Counted from the stretch's first letter, positions 19,724-30,295 are shown. The stretch: 64,000 bases of DNA from DATBMA01 sp036555105 (GCA_036555105.1 DATBMA010000088.1:1-64000); one strand, 5' to 3'. The notes: generated by a model not told the origin, from the letters alone. Program-made: numbers and translations.

Positions 19724-20668
19724 ATGCTCCCCGTGGGTTACGAAGCGCGAGTCCTGGAGCCATCTCCCCCCGCGGTTCTCGACCGGTGGTATGCCGACGA
19801 CCCTGCGGTCCCCGGTGAGAAGTCAAGTCGGCTTCTGGTGACACCGACCACAGCCAGTGCCACCACCTGGGATGACATGGCGAAGCGCCACCCCTCACTG
19901 GCGGGATTCGCCTCAGAGCGGTGGCTGGCCAGCTTCCGACGGCTCGAGGCCTTGCCGCCCGATTTCGAGGAGACCCGGGGGTCATTGCACCAACTCGCCT
20001 TCTTCGTGTTGGCCCCCCTACGTTCCGTCATCACAGGGCGGATCGGCCTGCGCTACACCAAGGGTGGGTTCGGCACACCCTTCTTCGCCACCGATGAGCA
20101 AGTTCGCATCGAAGGCACCTCAATCATCTGGCAGATGCGGGCCACTGCTCACACGGTCCCGTTGACGAGCGTTCAGGATGCGGCCGAGTTCGTCGGCCTG
20201 GTCCATCGAGACAGCTGGTTCAGCGGAGGATTCCACGATCCCCCGCTTCCGGAGGATCCCACCAGGAAGCTGAGCGTCGGGCCGGCGGCCGCGGCCGCCC
20301 TGGCGGACTGGTTCGGCTTCGCCACCTCGGTCCTCGAGGAGTTGAGGGCCGGTGCCACAGACGACGAGTCGGTGTCGCGTGTGCAGCTCTGGCCCGAGCA
20401 CTTCGATCCCGCCGTCGAATTGGGTGACAGCGATCAGGGCGGGCGGGCTTCGTTCGGCGCGTCCCCGGGCGATGCGATGTACTCGGAGCCGTACCTGTAC
20501 GTGTCGCCCTGGAACAAGCACGACCTGGTCCACAGCTACTGGAACGCCAGCTTCGGTGGTGCGATGCTCGGCTACCCCGAGCTGCTTGCAGCGAAGGACC
20601 AGCGGCTCGCAGCCCTTGGCTTCTTCGAAGCCGGCCGGAGGTTGCTTCGAGGGGAGCCGCCGGACTGA
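19724..20668 (+). CDS. DUF5996-like hypothetical protein
   Basis: The protein has 314 residues and is cytosolic. The ATG at 19724 is preceded by GGAGG at an 8-base spacing, so I prefer it to the in-frame ATG at 19667. The C-terminal half contains LWPEHFDPAVELG, then FGASPGDAMYSEPYLYVSPW. This resembles the conserved core of the DUF5996 family (WPHHFD and SPGD...PYFYV patterns). The N-terminal third (DRWYADDPAVPGEKSSRLL) is not recognised. No enzymatic function is known for this family. It converges on hspR. Confidence 0.7.
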   Translation: MLPVGYEARVLEPSPPAVLDRWYADDPAVPGEKSSRLLVTPTTASATTWDDMAKRHPSLAGFASERWLASFRRLEALPPDFEETRGSLHQLAFFVLAPLRSVITGRIGLRYTKGGFGTPFFATDEQVRIEGTSIIWQMRATAHTVPLTSVQDAAEFVGLVHRDSWFSGGFHDPPLPEDPTRKLSVGPAAAAALADWFGFATSVLEELRAGATDDESVSRVQLWPEHFDPAVELGDSDQGGRASFGASPGDAMYSEPYLYVSPWNKHDLVHSYWNASFGGAMLGYPELLAAKDQRLAALGFFEAGRRLLRGEPPD

Positions 20669-20737
20669 GCGGTATCCCAGGTCGCTCGGGAGGCCGCTAG
20701 CTCGTTCCGAAGCCAGGTCTCCCCTGGTGGCTGGCGG

Positions 20738-21124
20738 CTATTTCCTCTGAGGGTGGATGCTCGAGCGCAGCACCAGCTCACTCCGGTACGACTGATGGAC
20801 CTCGGCCACCCGCCGTTCGGCGTCCCTCTCCATGTCGACCACCCGCTGGCGGAGCTCATCGACCTGTCGGCGCAACTCCTTCATCTCGACCTCCAGGTCG
20901 AGCACCTGGCGCACCCCTTCCAGGTTCAAGCCTTGCGAGGTGAGCCTTTGGATCAGGATCAACCTCTCGATGTCCTCGTGGCTGTAGCGACGGGTGCCGC
21001 CCGGCGTCCGATACGGTTCGATCAGCCCCCGCCTCTCATAGATGCGAAGCGTCTGGGGGTGCATGCCGGACATCTCGGCGGCGACCGAGATGACGAAGAC
21101 TGCGCGCTCCCGTCGTGCAGTCAC
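20738..21124 (-). CDS. hspR: Heat shock repressor HspR (MerR family)
   Basis: This 128-aa protein has an N-terminal MerR helix-turn-helix (AAEMSGMHPQTLRIYERRGL and GGTRRYSHEDIERL) and a coiled-coil tail (about 68-105). HspR binds HAIR inverted repeats and represses dnaK, clpB and often lon, using DnaK as corepressor. The GTG start overlaps the dnaJ stop (GTGA), so it is the last gene of dnaK-grpE-dnaJ-hspR, the classical actinobacterial order. HAIR-like sequence is seen before clpB, and a half site in the dnaK-lon gap. Confidence 0.95.
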   Translation of the reverse strand: MTARRERAVFVISVAAEMSGMHPQTLRIYERRGLIEPYRTPGGTRRYSHEDIERLILIQRLTSQGLNLEGVRQVLDLEVEMKELRRQVDELRQRVVDMERDAERRVAEVHQSYRSELVLRSSIHPQRK

Positions 21125-22236
21125 GGCGTCGTCCCCAGGTGGGAGCGGGGGCTCTCGACGTCCAGCCCTGCCAGCTCTTCGATCAGCTTCTTTTCGTCCC
21201 GGCTCAGCTTCTTGGGGATCACGACTTCCACTTTGGCGAGCAGGTCTCCTGCTCGCCCTCGGTCGGGCTGCACCCCCTTACCCCTGACCCTGAAAGTCCT
21301 CCCGCTCTGCGTGCCGGCCGGGATCTTCACCGTCACCGGGCCGTCCAGAGTTGGCAGCTCAACCCTGGTACCGAGAGCTGCCTCGGCAAACGTGATCGGC
21401 ACGTTCAGCGTCAGATCCCGACCCCGCCTTCCGAAGACCGGGTGAGCCTGGACGTTGACGGTTACGAGCAGGTCACCCGCTGGACCACCGTCGCGTCCTG
21501 GCCCGCCCTTCCCGGCCAACCGGATGGTGGAGCCATCTCCGACCCCGGCCGGGATCTTGACCTTGAGGTTGCGGGAGCGCACCTCGGTGCCTCGTCCCCG
21601 GCACTGGGTGCAGGGATTGGGTATGAGCCTTCCCCGTCCCCGGCATTGCGGGCAGGGCTCGCTGAACGAGAAGAGCCCTTGGTTGCGGGCAATGGACCCG
21701 CTCCCTCCGCAGGTTGGGCAGACCTCGACCGGTGTGCCCGGCTCGGCCCCAGAGCCGCCGCAGCGCGAGCAGACGGCGTCCCCCCGGACCGAGACGGTGG
21801 TGGTCACGCCCTTGACCGCATCCTCGAAGGAAAGAGTGAGCTCAGCTGCCAAATCGGTGCCGCGCCTGGCCCCGCCACGGCGGTTGCCGCGATCGAACAA
21901 TCCGCCCCCGAAGCCACCGAGCAGGTCGTTCAGGTCCTCGACCCTGATCCTCTGGCCGCCGTAGCCACCGCTTCCGCCAGGGAAGCCGGCGAAGCCGCCG
22001 GAGTCGACCATCTTCCGGACCTGGTCGTACTCCTGGCGCTGCTCCTCGTTGGAGAGGGTGGCGTATGCCTCGGTGATCTCCTTGAAGCGGTCCTCTGCCT
22101 TGGCATCATCCGGGTTGGCGTCCGGGTGGTGTTTCTGCGCCAGCTTCCGGTAGGCCCGCTTGATCTCCTCTGCTGTCGCGGCGGAGGGCACGCCGAGGAC
22201 TTGATAGAAGTCCTTGTCGACCCAATCGCGGTTCAT
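21121..22236 (-). CDS. dnaJ: Chaperone protein DnaJ
   Basis: This 371-aa type I J-protein is a co-chaperone that stimulates DnaK ATPase activity. The J domain has HPD within KHHPDANPDD (about residue 37). A Gly-rich linker (about 80-120) follows, then four zinc motifs: CSRCGGSG, CPTCGGSG, CPQCRGRG and CTQCRGRG. The C-terminal substrate-binding domains are complete. It is coupled on both sides by 4-bp overlaps: ATGA with grpE upstream and GTGA with hspR downstream. Confidence 0.97.
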   Translation of the reverse strand: MNRDWVDKDFYQVLGVPSAATAEEIKRAYRKLAQKHHPDANPDDAKAEDRFKEITEAYATLSNEEQRQEYDQVRKMVDSGGFAGFPGGSGGYGGQRIRVEDLNDLLGGFGGGLFDRGNRRGGARRGTDLAAELTLSFEDAVKGVTTTVSVRGDAVCSRCGGSGAEPGTPVEVCPTCGGSGSIARNQGLFSFSEPCPQCRGRGRLIPNPCTQCRGRGTEVRSRNLKVKIPAGVGDGSTIRLAGKGGPGRDGGPAGDLLVTVNVQAHPVFGRRGRDLTLNVPITFAEAALGTRVELPTLDGPVTVKIPAGTQSGRTFRVRGKGVQPDRGRAGDLLAKVEVVIPKKLSRDEKKLIEELAGLDVESPRSHLGTTP

Positions 22237-22841
22237 TGCGATCCAGTGCTCTCGACCGTCACCAGCGCCGGGCGGATCACGCGGCTTCCGAGCCTGTAGC
22301 CGCGGCGCAACTCTTGCGACACCATCTCCTTGCCGGTCCCGTCGCCACTAGAGGCGACGGCCTCGTGCAGATTCGGATCGAACGGTTCTCCCCATGCCGG
22401 GATCACCTCGAGGCCTTCCTTTGCCAGCGCGTCGAGCAACTGGTTGAGGGTTGCCCGCATCCCCTCGAGCAGCCGCCGTTCGCCCTCGGTCTGGGGCTCG
22501 GCTGCCACGGCGGCGTCGAAGCTGTCCAACACAGGGAGGATGGACAGGAGGACGCGCTCGGAGGCGCGGTCGATCAACTGAGATTGCTCTCGGTGGGCAC
22601 GCTTTCGGAAGTTGTCGAAGTCGGCCGCTACCCGCCGTAGGTCGTCCAGATAGGAGTCGGCCTCCTGCTGGGAGGCGGCCAGCGCCCGCAGGAGCACGTC
22701 CACCGCCTCATCCGGTTCACGCGGAAGCTCGATTCCCAAAGCGGCCGGATCCGGGGTCGCGTCGGATCCCAGCTCGCTCTCGGCCACCAGCTCGGCTTCG
22801 ACGATCTCGAGCGGTGGGAGGTCGTTTTCGGAGCTCATCAT
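22233..22841 (-). CDS. grpE: Nucleotide exchange factor GrpE
   Basis: This 202-aa protein is the DnaK nucleotide exchange factor. An acidic disordered N-terminus (about 1-50) leads into a long helix (SYLDDLRRVAADFDNFRKRA). The C-terminal beta domain contains GEPFDPNLHEAV and ELRRGYRLGSRVIRPALVTV, the GrpE signature. It lies 20 bp downstream of dnaK, and its stop overlaps the dnaJ ATG. Confidence 0.96.
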   Translation of the reverse strand: MMSSENDLPPLEIVEAELVAESELGSDATPDPAALGIELPREPDEAVDVLLRALAASQQEADSYLDDLRRVAADFDNFRKRAHREQSQLIDRASERVLLSILPVLDSFDAAVAAEPQTEGERRLLEGMRATLNQLLDALAKEGLEVIPAWGEPFDPNLHEAVASSGDGTGKEMVSQELRRGYRLGSRVIRPALVTVESTGSQ

Positions 22842-22861
22842 TCACACCTGGTGAGAGCGCC

Positions 22862-24688
<1,827 letters not shown>

Positions 24689-24717
24689 GTCTCTCCTCCC
24701 GAAGTATGTCTTGCTGA

Positions 24718-24724
24718 CTTGAGT
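24718..24724. promoter_or_regulatory. HAIR half site in the dnaK-lon intergenic region
   Basis: A perfect HAIR half site CTTGAGT (ACTCAAG toward dnaK) lies about 30 bp upstream of dnaK. The second half at N7 spacing is poorly conserved, so HspR binding here is plausible but not shown. The region also serves lon, 124 bp away. Confidence 0.45.
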
Positions 24725-24847
24725 GTATCCGTACGCTACAACCTGAGCGGCATGGTGTCATATTTCAGGATGACCGGAATATTTTCGCCACCGGCCCGGC
24801 TATAACAACTGCCAGCAAAGAGAATTCGAGGTCCGGCAGGAGGAAAC

Positions 24848-27160
24848 GTGGCTGACAGCATCTCCCGGGCAACCGGGGAAAAGACCCTTCCGGTGCTACC
24901 GCTCCGCAACGGAGTGGTGTTCCCGCACATGGTCGTCACCCTTCGCATCGAAACGGCCGAAGGTAAGGGCGCCCTGCAAGCGGCCGGCGACGACGGCGAG
25001 CTGATCCTCGTGCCCAGGGTCTCGGGCCGCTACGCGTCGGTTGGCACGATCGCAGAGGTCCAGGAAGCGGATGACGAAGGCAATGTCGTCGTTTCCGGGG
25101 TCTCGCGAGCCAGGGTGGGGGTCGGTCGCAACGACGACCATGGCACCCTCTGGGTCGAGGTCGAGCCGTACCCGGAGGCCGACGTCTACGACGCCGCCCT
25201 GGATGAGCTGGTAGCCGAGTACCGGGCGGTGGTTGGCGAGGTCCTGGAGCACCGGGGGCTGGGGGCGGTGGCAGAGAGGATCCTGGCGATGGAGAACCCA
25301 GGGCGCCTCGCGGACCTCGCCGTGTATTCACCTGATCTCTCGCTCGAGCAGAAGGTAGAGCTGCTCGAGGCCCTCGACGTACGCGAGCGCCTCGGCAAGC
25401 TTTTGATCTGGATGCGTGAGGTCCTCGCAGACCTCGAGCTGCGCAAGAAGGTCCGCGACGAGGCGGCAGAGAGGATCGACAAGAACCAGCGCGACTACCT
25501 GCTCCGCCAGCAGCTCGATGCCATCAAGAAGGAGCTGGGCGAGGAGGAGGATCTCGCCGGTTCCTACAGGGCCAAGCTGGCCGAGCGAGATCTCCCCGAG
25601 AAGGTGGCAGAGGCGATCAATCGTGAGATCGACCGGCTCGAGCGGATGTCGGAGCAGTCCCCCGAGCACTCGTGGGTGCGCACCTGGCTCGACACGATCC
25701 TCGAGATCCCTTGGGGCAGCCGGTCTGAGGACCGGCTCGACCTCAATGAGGCATGGACGGTGCTTGACGCCGACCACACCGGCCTCGAGGACGTGAAGGA
25801 ACGGATCATCGAGCACCTCGCGGTCCGCAAGCTGCGGAGGGATCGAGGCCTCGAGGACACAGGCGCACGTCGGGAAGGGGCCATCCTCCTCCTGGTCGGC
25901 CCGCCCGGGGTCGGCAAGACCTCACTCGGTGAGTCGGTGGCGCGCGCCCTCGGGCGCAAGTTCGTGAGGGTCTCCCTGGGCGGCATCCACGACGAGGCCG
26001 AGGTGCGAGGCCATCGCCGGACCTATGTCGGGGCGCGGCCAGGAAGGATCGCCAGGGCCCTCATAGAGGCGGGGACGATGAACCCGGTGTTCCTGCTCGA
26101 CGAGATGGACAAGGTCGGCTCCGACTGGCGGGGCGACCCGTCCTCGGCGTTGCTCGAGGTGCTGGATCCTGCCCAGAACCACACCTTCAGAGACCATTAC
26201 CTGGAGGTGGACCTGGATCTCTCCGATGTGCTGTTCATCGCCACCGCCAACGTGGCCGAGACCATTCCGGGGCCGCTGCTCGACCGGACGGAGATGCTCC
26301 GGCTGGATGGCTACACCGACGCCGAGAAGGTCGAGATCGCCCGAGATCATCTGCTGCCGCGCCAGGTGCGGGCGGCGGGCCTGGAGCCCGAGGAGATCGA
26401 GGTGACCGAAGCCGCACTGGCCGAAGTGGTCGACCGCTACACCAGGGAGGCCGGTGTCAGGAGCCTGGAGCGTGAGCTCGGCCGCCTCACCCGCAAGGTG
26501 GCCACCAAGCTGGCCAAAGGCGATGAAGCCCCTCCCATCACGGTGGAGGAGGGCCAGCTGACCGGGTATCTGGGCAAGCCCAAGGTGTGGCACGACGAGG
26601 CCGCCGACCGCACCGATGTGCCTGGAGTCGCCACCGGCCTGGCTGTGACCGGCAGCGGCGGCGACGTCCTCTTCGTCGAGGCGACGGCGATGGAGGGCGA
26701 ACCGGGGCTGGTGCTGACCGGCCAGCTCGGGGATGTGATGAAGGAGTCGGCGCGGATTGCCCTCAGCTACATCGAGGCCCACGCCGGCGCGCTCGGGGTC
26801 GACACGTCGCTCACCTCGCGCAGGTTCCATCTGCACGTGCCGGCCGGGGCCATTCCCAAGGACGGACCCTCGGCCGGGGTCACCATGACCACCGCCATCG
26901 CCTCGCTGCTCACAGGGAGGAAGGTGCGCAACGAGGTTGGGATGACCGGAGAGGTCACCCTGCAGGGCAAGGTGCTCCCGATCGGCGGTGTGAAGCAAAA
27001 AGTGCTTGCGGCATCCCGCGCCGGCCTCACCGAGGTGATCCTCCCCAGGCGCAACGAAGTCGATCTCGATGACGTGCCCGACAGCTGCCGGCAGGCTCTG
27101 CGGTTCCACCTGGTCGACGATGTCTCCGAGGTGCTGGCCATCGCACTCGGCCCGGGCTGA
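24848..27160 (+). CDS. lon: ATP-dependent protease Lon
   Basis: The 770-aa protein has the complete Lon A architecture. An N-terminal LON substrate domain (1-200) and coiled coil precede the AAA+ module with Walker A GPPGVGKTS near 351-359. The S16 protease domain has catalytic Ser675 in KDGPSAGVT and Lys716 in GGVKQKVL. Lon degrades misfolded and regulatory proteins in the cytosol. The GTG start has a strong AGGAGGA ribosome binding site. It is divergent from the dnaK operon, and in several actinobacteria lon is also under HspR control. Confidence 0.97.
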   Translation: MADSISRATGEKTLPVLPLRNGVVFPHMVVTLRIETAEGKGALQAAGDDGELILVPRVSGRYASVGTIAEVQEADDEGNVVVSGVSRARVGVGRNDDHGTLWVEVEPYPEADVYDAALDELVAEYRAVVGEVLEHRGLGAVAERILAMENPGRLADLAVYSPDLSLEQKVELLEALDVRERLGKLLIWMREVLADLELRKKVRDEAAERIDKNQRDYLLRQQLDAIKKELGEEEDLAGSYRAKLAERDLPEKVAEAINREIDRLERMSEQSPEHSWVRTWLDTILEIPWGSRSEDRLDLNEAWTVLDADHTGLEDVKERIIEHLAVRKLRRDRGLEDTGARREGAILLLVGPPGVGKTSLGESVARALGRKFVRVSLGGIHDEAEVRGHRRTYVGARPGRIARALIEAGTMNPVFLLDEMDKVGSDWRGDPSSALLEVLDPAQNHTFRDHYLEVDLDLSDVLFIATANVAETIPGPLLDRTEMLRLDGYTDAEKVEIARDHLLPRQVRAAGLEPEEIEVTEAALAEVVDRYTREAGVRSLERELGRLTRKVATKLAKGDEAPPITVEEGQLTGYLGKPKVWHDEAADRTDVPGVATGLAVTGSGGDVLFVEATAMEGEPGLVLTGQLGDVMKESARIALSYIEAHAGALGVDTSLTSRRFHLHVPAGAIPKDGPSAGVTMTTAIASLLTGRKVRNEVGMTGEVTLQGKVLPIGGVKQKVLAASRAGLTEVILPRRNEVDLDDVPDSCRQALRFHLVDDVSEVLAIALGPG

Positions 27161-27199
27161 CCCTGGCGCCCGCGGTAGCCTCCTTTCGAGGAGGTGGTC

Positions 27200-27385
27200 G
27201 TGACTCAGGAGAACGGATCGGACAAGGGGCGGGGGCGTGGGAGCCTGATCGCGGTCGGAGCAGTGCTGGGGGTGGGTATCGGCGCCGCCGTGGGCGCAAT
27301 CACCGACAGCCTGTCTACCGGGATTTGGATCGGCGCCGTGATCGGCGTCGGCCTCGGGATGCTGGCTACCTACTTCCAGAGGTAG
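27200..27385 (+). CDS. Small glycine-rich membrane protein, 61 aa
   Basis: The GTG at 27200 is chosen because GAGGAGG lies just upstream at proper spacing. After a short polar N-terminus there are two Gly-rich hydrophobic segments (about 17-34, LIAVGAVLGVGIGAAVGAI, and about 40-58, GIWIGAVIGVGLGMLATYF). They resemble glycine-zipper or hairpin membrane proteins. No function is known. Its last 20 bp overlap the end of the convergent phosphatase gene. Confidence 0.7.
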   Translation: MTQENGSDKGRGRGSLIAVGAVLGVGIGAAVGAITDSLSTGIWIGAVIGVGLGMLATYFQR

Positions 27386-27842
27386 CCGTCTGACTGAGCT
27401 GCTCCACCAGTCCCGCCGCCGCCGGCAGGATCATCTCCACCACCCGCCGGTAAGTCTCGATCGGGGCTCCGTATGGGTCGGGGACCTCGATCGAATCCGC
27501 CGCTGGGTCGAATGACCTGAACATCTGCACCCTGTCCCCTTCTAGTCCGGGGGCAAGGTGGCGAAGCCGTTCGGCCACCCATGAGTCCATGGCCACCACC
27601 ACGTCGAAACGCTCGAGGTCGGACGGAGTGACCTGCCTAGCTCGCCCCCCAACCTCCAAGCCCGCCTCGGCTGCCGCTTCGATCGCATGTCGCTCCGGAG
27701 GCCAGCCGACGTCTGCGGCAACTCCCGCCGAGTCGACCACGAGCTCGAGGCCGGCACGGATGGCGGCTGCCTTGACAGCTGCCTCTCCAATCGGCGACCG
27801 GCAAATGTTTCCGGCACAGACGACTAGGACGGACTGCGTCAT
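27366..27842 (-). CDS. Low-molecular-weight protein-tyrosine phosphatase family protein
   Basis: The protein has 158 residues. The P-loop CX5R is CAGNICRSP (Cys9 to Arg15), and the general-acid Asp lies in the VPDPYGAP loop near residue 125. This is the LMW-PTP fold shared by Wzb/Etp phosphatases and arsenate reductases. The DPY loop favours the phosphatase reading. The ATG overlaps the methyltransferase stop by 4 bp (ATGA), so the two are translated from one mRNA. A functional link with DNA methylation is not obvious. Confidence 0.9.
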   Translation of the reverse strand: MTQSVLVVCAGNICRSPIGEAAVKAAAIRAGLELVVDSAGVAADVGWPPERHAIEAAAEAGLEVGGRARQVTPSDLERFDVVVAMDSWVAERLRHLAPGLEGDRVQMFRSFDPAADSIEVPDPYGAPIETYRRVVEMILPAAAGLVEQLSQTATSGSR

Positions 27843-28768
27843 CGGCCGGCGGTGACGCCGGCTCTGTCGGAGGCCAGGCGGGTCCGGGCGAGCTCGATGT
27901 ATCCGGCATCGGTGTCGTAGCCGACGTAGCGCCGCCCCGACCGGGAAGCCGCCACCGCGGTGGTCCCCGACCCGATGAACGGGTCGAGCACGAGGTCGGC
28001 CCGATAGGTGAAGAGCTCGATCAGCCGCCGGGGAAGCTCGACCGGGAAGGGGGCGGGGTGCCCGATTCGGCGAGCTGACTCCGGCTGCAGGCGCCACACA
28101 TCGAGGGTGAGGCTGCGGAACTCATCCGCCGAGATCGTGTCCTCGTGGGGAAGGCCCTCCCGGCGTCGGACGGCGCGGCTGGGTGCCCGGTCGAACCTCC
28201 CCTTGCTGGCGATCACGATGCGCTCGGTCAGGTCGCGAAGGACCGGGTTGGCGGCCGAGCCATACGAGCCCCAGGCCGTCGAGTTGCCGGCACCGTCCGC
28301 CTTGACCCAGATGATCTCGCCCCGCAACAGGAGCCCGAGCCGATCCTGGAGGATGGTGGTCACGTCGCCGGACAAGGAGCGATATGGACGCCGCCCCAGG
28401 TTGGCAACGTTCACCGCGATGCGGCCGCCCGGCTCGAGCACCCTCTTGCACTCCCCCAGGACCTCCTCGAGCAAGGTCAGGTATTCGCCATAACTGGCGG
28501 GCACACCTCCAATCCCCATGGCGGTCTCGTACTGCTTGCCGGCGAAGTAGGGGGGTGAGGTGACGACCAGTGCCACCGAGCAGTCGGCCACCTGGTTCAT
28601 GTGCCTGGCGTCCTGGCAGAACAGCGAATCGACCACTAGCGGAGGGTTGACGGTTTCGTCGTCGGAGACCTCAGGGGAGGTGAAGCGCGCGTAAAAGGGG
28701 GCCGAGTCGTGATTCTCACGCGGACCCGTGCCGAATTCCCGCGTGGTGGTGGCGCGGGTGCCGCCCAT
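27839..28768 (-). CDS. Orphan beta-class DNA methyltransferase (N4-cytosine or N6-adenine)
   Basis: The protein has 309 residues. Motif IV is TSPPY (about 70-74), and the AdoMet motif I DPFIGSGTT is near the C-terminus (about 262-270). That order defines the beta class. TSPPY is most common in N4-cytosine enzymes, but N6-adenine cannot be excluded. There is no restriction endonuclease or Vsr gene beside it, so it may be a solitary epigenetic methylase. The ATG at 28768 has AGGG eight bases upstream; a GTG at 28777 is an alternative. Both starts lie inside a perfect 24-bp palindrome. Confidence 0.9.
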   Translation of the reverse strand: MGGTRATTTREFGTGPRENHDSAPFYARFTSPEVSDDETVNPPLVVDSLFCQDARHMNQVADCSVALVVTSPPYFAGKQYETAMGIGGVPASYGEYLTLLEEVLGECKRVLEPGGRIAVNVANLGRRPYRSLSGDVTTILQDRLGLLLRGEIIWVKADGAGNSTAWGSYGSAANPVLRDLTERIVIASKGRFDRAPSRAVRRREGLPHEDTISADEFRSLTLDVWRLQPESARRIGHPAPFPVELPRRLIELFTYRADLVLDPFIGSGTTAVAASRSGRRYVGYDTDAGYIELARTRLASDRAGVTAGR

Positions 28769-28779
28769 GGGCGGCACCC
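28756..28779. promoter_or_regulatory. Perfect 24-bp palindrome over the methyltransferase start
   Basis: Arms of 11 bp (GGGTGCCGCCC and its complement) flank a central AT. The palindrome contains both candidate start codons of the methyltransferase and lies about 50 bp after the YidB-like stop on the same strand. It could be an operator, an mRNA hairpin that masks initiation, or the terminator of the upstream gene. Confidence 0.8.
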
Positions 28780-28828
28780 TAACGCCGGGTCTGCTGCCTT
28801 CGATGCCTACCGACGACTGCGGGTGAGG

Positions 28829-29221
28829 TCAGCCCTGACCGCCCTTGGTCAAGTCGATGAGCATGTTGGACAACCCGCCATCACCATCCGGAACATTCCC
28901 GTCCGGAGTGAGGGCGTCTATCACTTTGGGCAAGTACTCGTTGATGACGCCTGAAGCCTGCTCGGAGCTGACTCCCATCTTGTCGAAGAAGCCGGCCACG
29001 GTGGGGTTCTTCATGAGGCCGTCGATCACGCCCTGCGGGACCGGAGCGTTGGCACCGGTGCTAACCCACGACTTGACGGCGTCTCCTCCACCTGCCTCCG
29101 TCACCTTATCGATCAGGCCCTGAAGTCCCCCGGATGAGTTGATCAGATCACCGACGTTGCCCACTGCCTGCTGGGCGGTGTCCCCACCTGTCTGGAGCAG
29201 GGAGCCAAGGTCTGTCCCCAT
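28829..29221 (-). CDS. YidB-like DUF937 family protein
   Basis: The protein has 130 residues, Gly-rich and mostly helical. GGLQGLIDKVTEAGGGDAVK, then SWVSTGANAPVPQGVIDGLM and EQASGVINEYLPKVIDALTP, match the YidB/DUF937 family. Its function is unknown. The ATG is preceded by the strong ribosome binding site AAAGGAGGT. It is upstream of the methyltransferase on the same strand, separated by about 60 bp containing the palindrome. Confidence 0.85.
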   Translation of the reverse strand: MGTDLGSLLQTGGDTAQQAVGNVGDLINSSGGLQGLIDKVTEAGGGDAVKSWVSTGANAPVPQGVIDGLMKNPTVAGFFDKMGVSSEQASGVINEYLPKVIDALTPDGNVPDGDGGLSNMLIDLTKGGQG

Positions 29222-29310
29222 CTCGCTACCTCCTTTCCGAGGTCCTCATTCACGCTACACCTTCGGCTCGATGCCTGTGCTGGGCGCCTCCCCGGTCAGA
29301 ATCGGGCCGC

Positions 29311-29910
29311 ATGGCGCCGCCGGCAGCGACATTCGAGCTCGCAGACGGGACTCAAATCGAGGTCCGTCCATTGGTGGCCGACGATGCCCCCCTGCTGATC
29401 GAAGCGTTCGAGGGCCTATCGGCGAGATCTCGCATCAGTCGGTTCATGACCGGTATCGACCGGCTCTCCCCAGCCCAGGTCGAGTACCTGACCAATGTCG
29501 ACCAGTGGGACCACATCGCCATCGGCGCCACTGTCGGCGGGGTGCCGGTTGCTGTGGCGAGATGTGTGCGCGAGGCGCCCGGTTCGGTGACCGCCGAGCT
29601 GGCCATCACCGTCGTGGATGACTGGCAGCAACAAGGGGTGGGCTTTCTAATGGTCCAGCTGATCGCCACGGTCGCGGCCGAAGCCGGCATCGAGCGGTTC
29701 TCCTTCGCCACACTGGCGACCAACGTCGCCGTGGTCCACATGCTGGAGGCTGCCGGCGCAGAGTGGGGCCCCACCGAAGGGCCCACCTTGCTCGGATCGG
29801 CTCGCGTGCGGCGGGCCGACCTCCCGGGTGTCGACCAGCTGGTCGAGTTGTTCGCCGGCTTTCCCCGGCTCAGTCCCCGGCAGGCTCCAGGTCGAGAGCA
29901 GCCGAGTTGA
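29311..29910 (+). CDS. GNAT family N-acetyltransferase
   Basis: This 199-aa protein is predicted to transfer an acyl group from acyl-CoA to an amine. The GNAT core is visible as IEVRPLVADDAPLLIEAFEG at the N-terminus, the beta4 strand SVTAELAITVVDDWQQQGVG (CoA-binding loop QQQGVG) and a following helix. The acceptor substrate is unknown. The last 41 bp overlap the convergent msrB gene. Confidence 0.88.
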   Translation: MAPPAATFELADGTQIEVRPLVADDAPLLIEAFEGLSARSRISRFMTGIDRLSPAQVEYLTNVDQWDHIAIGATVGGVPVAVARCVREAPGSVTAELAITVVDDWQQQGVGFLMVQLIATVAAEAGIERFSFATLATNVAVVHMLEAAGAEWGPTEGPTLLGSARVRRADLPGVDQLVELFAGFPRLSPRQAPGREQPS

Positions 29911-30268
29911 TGCAGTAGCGCATCCCGGTCGGCCGGGGGCCGTCCGGGAACACGTGGCCCAGGTGCCCTCCGCATCGTGAGCACTGGACTTCGATGCGGA
30001 CCATCCCGTGCGAGACATCGCGGATCTCCGTCACGTTCTGCTCGTCCATCGGGGCCGTGAAGCTGGGCCATCCCGTACCCGACTCGAACTTGGTCTCGGA
30101 GCCGAAGAGCTCGGCGCCACATCCGGCGCACCGGTAGGTCCCATTGGTGTGGTCGTCCCAGTAACGGCCGGTGAAAGGCCGCTCGGTCCCGGCCTGGCGC
30201 AGTACCTGGTACTGCTCCGGGCTCAGCCGCTCCTTCCACTCCGCCTCGCTGGTGGGCAGGTCGCTCAT
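29870..30268 (-). CDS. msrB: Peptide-methionine (R)-S-oxide reductase
   Basis: This 132-aa enzyme repairs methionine-R-sulfoxide in proteins. Two zinc-binding pairs are present (CAGCG and CSRCGGHLGH), and the catalytic Cys is in RYCINSAAL near residue 119. The substrate motif ESGTGWPSF is conserved. The ATG at 30268 is preferred over one seven codons earlier because AAGGA lies upstream at suitable distance. It lies 27 bp after the Nudix gene on the same strand. The 3' end overlaps the GNAT gene. Confidence 0.96.
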   Translation of the reverse strand: MSDLPTSEAEWKERLSPEQYQVLRQAGTERPFTGRYWDDHTNGTYRCAGCGAELFGSETKFESGTGWPSFTAPMDEQNVTEIRDVSHGMVRIEVQCSRCGGHLGHVFPDGPRPTGMRYCINSAALDLEPAGD

Positions 30269-30295
30269 CGGGGTCCTTTCTATGTCCATGATGGT

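Noticed and set aside
24689..24847. CIRCE (HrcA) operator or a full HAIR site in the dnaK-lon gap
   Set aside because: No TTAGCACTC-N9-GAGTGCTAA match is present, and only one HAIR half is intact, so only a half site was annotated.
27366..29221. Restriction-modification or defence island around the DNA methyltransferase
   Set aside because: No endonuclease, helicase or other defence gene is present; the neighbours are a phosphatase, a YidB-like protein, GNAT and MsrB.
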